A stretch of 6,511 bases of DNA. Origin: Labilithrix sp. (lineage in GTDB: Bacteria > Myxococcota > Polyangia > Polyangiales > Polyangiaceae). Made by a program: the position numbers and the translations under genes. The number at the start of each line of letters is the position of its first letter. The first letter of the stretch is position 1. The stretch covers positions 1 to 6,511 of the forward strand of contig JAQBQL010000011.1 of NCBI GenBank assembly GCA_028287035.1, given 5' to 3'. This document shows, in pieces, positions 6,176-6,511 of this stretch. Below the pieces are notes generated by a model. The model did no database searches. It saw only the letters and a program-made list of their open reading frames with translations, and had not been told where the DNA came from.

Positions 6176-6511
6176 GGAGCTTGCTCCTTCTGCGCAGCGG
6201 CTTGCTGCGCCGCGAGGTGCGGCGGCACCTTCGCGTACACGTCGTCGAAGAGGGTCTGACGGGCCGGCGGGGCGGCACGCTCCGCGGCGAGGACGGCCGC
6301 GTCGATGCGGGCGCGCACGTCGCTCACGATCCCGGCGCGGGCCGCCGCATCGAGCGTGCCTTCGCGGTCGAGGGCGGCGGCGAGCACGACCAGCGGATCG
6401 CGGGCGCCGAGCGCGAGGAGCGCGTCGGGGCCCGCCTCGAGCGCGGCGTTCGCCTCCTCGACGAGCGCGCGGCTCGTGACGCGCACGAGGGTCGCGCCCT
6501 TGCCGGTCGCG
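6172..6511 (-). CDS. 2-oxoacid dehydrogenase E1 component, alpha subunit, C-terminal 112 residues (5' end outside window)
   Basis: The frame is open to the right edge, so only the C-terminal third is visible. The fragment begins ATGKGATLVRVTSR, aligning with the GxGPTLIExxTYR segment of E1-alpha. It continues through ARDPLVVLAAALDREG (the DPxxRxxxxLxxxG segment), a helix with the alternating charge usual before the C-terminus, and ends with TLFDDVYAKVPPHLAAQ, the characteristic E1-alpha C-terminal motif. Between TSR and RDPL lies ALVEEANAALEAGPDALLALGA, where most family members have a loop with GxHSTxDDP. That loop's His and Ser/Thr are absent here. The frame before the GTG at 6484-6486 is also E1-alpha-like, so that GTG is not the start. 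Its TGA overlaps the E1-beta start by 4 bases. The two subunits act together as an alpha2-beta2 heterotetramer. Confidence 0.85.
   Translation of the reverse strand, partial: ATGKGATLVRVTSRALVEEANAALEAGPDALLALGARDPLVVLAAALDREGTLDAAARAGIVSDVRARIDAAVLAAERAAPPARQTLFDDVYAKVPPHLAAQQAAAQKEQAP
6184..6189 (-). promoter_or_regulatory. Ribosome binding site of E1-beta, inside the end of E1-alpha
   Basis: The minus strand reads AAGGAG (within AGAAGGAGC) with 8 bases to the GTG at 6175. This near-consensus site decides the GTG start over the ATG at 6166. Placed within the last codons of E1-alpha, it fits translational coupling across the GTGA overlap. Confidence 0.75.

Noticed and set aside
5216..6259. 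A 347-codon plus-strand open frame opposite E1-beta
   Set aside because: It is a mirror frame of a strongly conserved enzyme, with repetitive Arg/Asp/Ala/Leu content and no family resemblance.
5163..6278. A 371-codon minus-strand frame overlapping E1-beta
   Set aside because: It is the same strand in the wrong frame. The translation is mostly Arg/Gly/Pro, while the overlapping E1-beta frame has all expected motifs.

Overview
The window is about 70% G+C with strong G/C preference at third codon positions, so both strands carry long spurious frames. It comes from a Gram-negative-like bacterium. I favour a myxobacterium or relative (Myxococcota). The reasons are the G+C, the large secreted protein made of cysteine-patterned beta modules, and a branched-chain 2-oxoacid dehydrogenase locus. 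This assignment is inference, because no rRNA or marker phylogeny is available here.

Right half (6511 to 3753, all on the minus strand): a 2-oxoacid dehydrogenase operon in the order E1-alpha (C-terminal 112 residues only), E1-beta (complete) and E2 (complete). E1-alpha and E1-beta overlap by 4 bases, with a strong ribosome binding site inside the end of E1-alpha. E2 follows 35 bases later. The E1-beta sequence matches the branched-chain type much better than the pyruvate type. The three products would build a complex that oxidatively decarboxylates branched-chain 2-oxoacids to branched acyl-CoA, the primer for iso-fatty acids. No E3 (lipoamide dehydrogenase) gene is in view. The E1-alpha fragment lacks the usual His/Ser-containing loop near the thiamine diphosphate site, which is the most notable biochemical oddity.

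Middle (3724 to 1655, minus strand): a 689-residue exported protein with an N-terminal domain and four tandem modules resembling the pre-peptidase C-terminal (PPC) fold, each with the same four-cysteine spacing and no catalytic domain. A strong hairpin fills the 28-base gap between E2 and this gene.

Left half: a small TM2-like membrane protein on the plus strand (1438-1650) converges tail-to-tail on the exported protein, with 4 bases between them. It diverges from mutY (minus strand, 1415-354), an A/G-specific adenine DNA glycosylase with complete catalytic and iron-sulfur motifs. Last, a response-regulator receiver protein (minus strand, from 312) runs off the left edge.

No mobile element, CRISPR array, tRNA or rRNA is visible, and no stretch above 300 bases lacks a gene. 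I did not find a convincing new multi-gene system. The points most worth a second look are the E1-alpha loop, the cysteine-patterned repeat protein and the two intergenic hairpins.
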